Assembly: GCA_943736015.1 (NCBI GenBank)
Contig: OX031060.1
Location: forward strand, 26,675,231 to 26,739,230
Length of the DNA stretch: 64,000 nucleotides
Reading direction: 5' to 3'
From: Tridacna crocea
Taxonomy: Eukaryota; Mollusca; Bivalvia; Cardiida; Cardiidae
Part shown: in pieces, positions 62,961-64,000 of the stretch
Layout: each line of letters begins with the position of its first letter
How positions within the stretch are numbered: the stretch's first letter is position 1
Notes under the pieces: generated by a model
Databases searched by the model: none
What the model saw: only the letters and a program-made list of their open reading frames with translations
What the model was told of the DNA's origin: nothing
Position numbers and translations under genes: made by a program

Positions 62961-64000
62961 GCAATCTCCGAGCAGAGTTGTCGTTCGTTACCTCACATAC
63001 ATCTCTGCGATGGGCTAAATGACAAGAATCTTGTCAAACCGAGGAAAAGATGTTTTGTTACTGTTTAACTGTTTCATATGTAAAATTGTAAGTTAGACAA
63101 AGGAAATATGATTCTGGGTACATTATTGGTGCGTTCAAACTGATGAATTTGCCTGTATTAAATGGAACTATTTTTCTTTCAGCCTCTTCACTTTTAAGAA
63201 TCTTACGCCGATTGTAATAAAAATAGATGCGCCCATCAATGATGACAACTGATTTGACACACCGCTGGATCTAAGTTTGTACGATTAAAAATCAAGTTAT
63301 CGTCCTATAAAGATATTTAGGCTTTTCAGAAAGTCCCTCTTGCGTTCAATAACTATCGTTTAAGTCTGATTGGTCCCATGCTGTTTAAACAGCACAAGAA
63401 ACAATCGGTATTGGTCTTTCTTTCACCGGCGTTTGTGTAGCTATTTTGAGTTATGGTCATGTGACAAAAATATGACGTAATGACGGTCTACTTTCTGAGC
63501 CCACTACAGAGGTAAATGTAATGATCCGGAGTGCAAGAGAGTGGTCTAGCAGACGACAGTTTCCGGAAGATTCGGACCAAAGAAGATTCGGTAAAGAGGC
63601 CGACCAACGATCGAATTCTTAGAAGAATCAGCCCGAAAATTGAGAAGATTTGGCCCAAAAAATCAGGAAATTCTAACTTTATGGTTTAGAGTCAAAACGT
63701 AACCCAAGCCAAAAGGTACCTCAGTGGAGCCAACAAGTAGTCCTGATTGAATTCCCTAGATTTCTATCAGACTATTGTACAAACGCAACCACTTGGTATG
63801 GGAAAATTAACAGATAATAGATCTATTTTGTTGCAGAAAACATGCAATGATAATGAGTCATAGCAGAAGGTCGAATCTTCAAAGAATATATGACATGTGC
63901 AGACAACGGTATAGATCTAACTATAACCGACAGAAACAAAGCATCAATCTGCAGTTTGGACGAGACGTGTGGATCCCCATCTCTAGAAAAAGGCCATTGT
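62961..64000. other. Upstream of TMEM9, no gene seen
   Basis: Apparently unique DNA with paired AGATTCGG motifs at 63567-63590 and the dispersed repeat at 63855. No convincing exon to the right edge. Confidence 0.4.
63855..63920 (+). repeat. Copy of the TTCGAAGAATATGACATGCG repeat
   Basis: CATAGCAGAAGGTCGAATCTTC then AAAGAATATATGACATGTGC; about 85% like the minus-strand copy at 10962-10905 over some 55 bp. Confidence 0.45.

Overview
This is eukaryotic, animal nuclear DNA, most likely from a bivalve mollusc. The reasons are: short exons separated by kilobase introns with GT/AG boundaries, AATAAA signals, an invertebrate-type fused glutamate synthase gene, tRNA-derived SINEs, a mariner transposon, and non-autonomous elements with about 160-bp internal tandem repeats of the kind described in bivalves (the 'pearl'/Helentron-like class). 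Species was not determined. I see no prokaryotic features, no rRNA and no CRISPR array.

Three host genes can be assembled from exons. (1) Minus strand, from about 22.4 kb leftward and off the window: the 5' part of a glutamate synthase (GOGAT) gene. It has a 5' UTR exon ending at 22206 and coding exons at 20564-20439, 2710-2580 and 1190-1067. The three coding exons join in frame into 127 residues of the glutaminase (GATase type II) domain, including the catalytic Cys. The first coding intron is 17.7 kb and is packed with repeats. (2) Plus strand, about 25.1-31.8 kb: an unrecognised gene with a probable 5' UTR exon and coding exons 26106-26370 and 31192-31742, joined in frame to 271 aa. (3) Minus strand, 62808 to 48910: a complete five-exon TMEM9 gene (198 aa: signal peptide, Cys-rich lumenal region, one membrane span, conserved C-terminal motif). 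GOGAT and the unknown gene are divergent, with about 2.7 kb between their 5' ends.

The rest is mainly mobile DNA. The dominant element is a 200-245 bp MITE flanked by TTAA, with ends of the type TTAACCCTTTACCAAAC and a central near-perfect palindrome (32-bp stem, 3-nt loop). I located roughly 55 near-complete copies and about 20 fragments, around a fifth of the window, in both orientations. An empty-site/filled-site pair (55347-55574 versus 55771-55774) shows precise TTAA insertion. Other elements are: a second palindromic MITE (3 copies); a family built around a GATCAGACTGC palindrome; a GC-rich MITE with 40-50 bp TIRs (2 copies); a hAT-like element with 8-bp duplications; four copies of one Helentron-like tandem-repeat element and one copy of a second family with the same plan; short elements with 9-12 bp target duplications; tRNA-derived SINEs; and an intact DD34D mariner with good TIRs. 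The mariner is nested in a TTAA element, which is itself nested in the second Helentron-like element, inside TMEM9 intron 2.

The most unusual signals are these. Base changes in the MITE palindrome arms are matched in the opposite arm in several copies. The palindromic 8-mer TAGATCTA is concentrated at 21.3-25.7 kb, around the divergent promoters, where 6-bp GATCTA insertions can be seen inside MITE copies. One MITE abuts the 5' splice site of GOGAT coding exon 2. Strand for MITEs is by convention: '+' when the short outer arm (CAATCCCTACTTTTGACG type) is on the left, '-' when the long arm (ACGACAAAATTTTAGACT type) is on the left.
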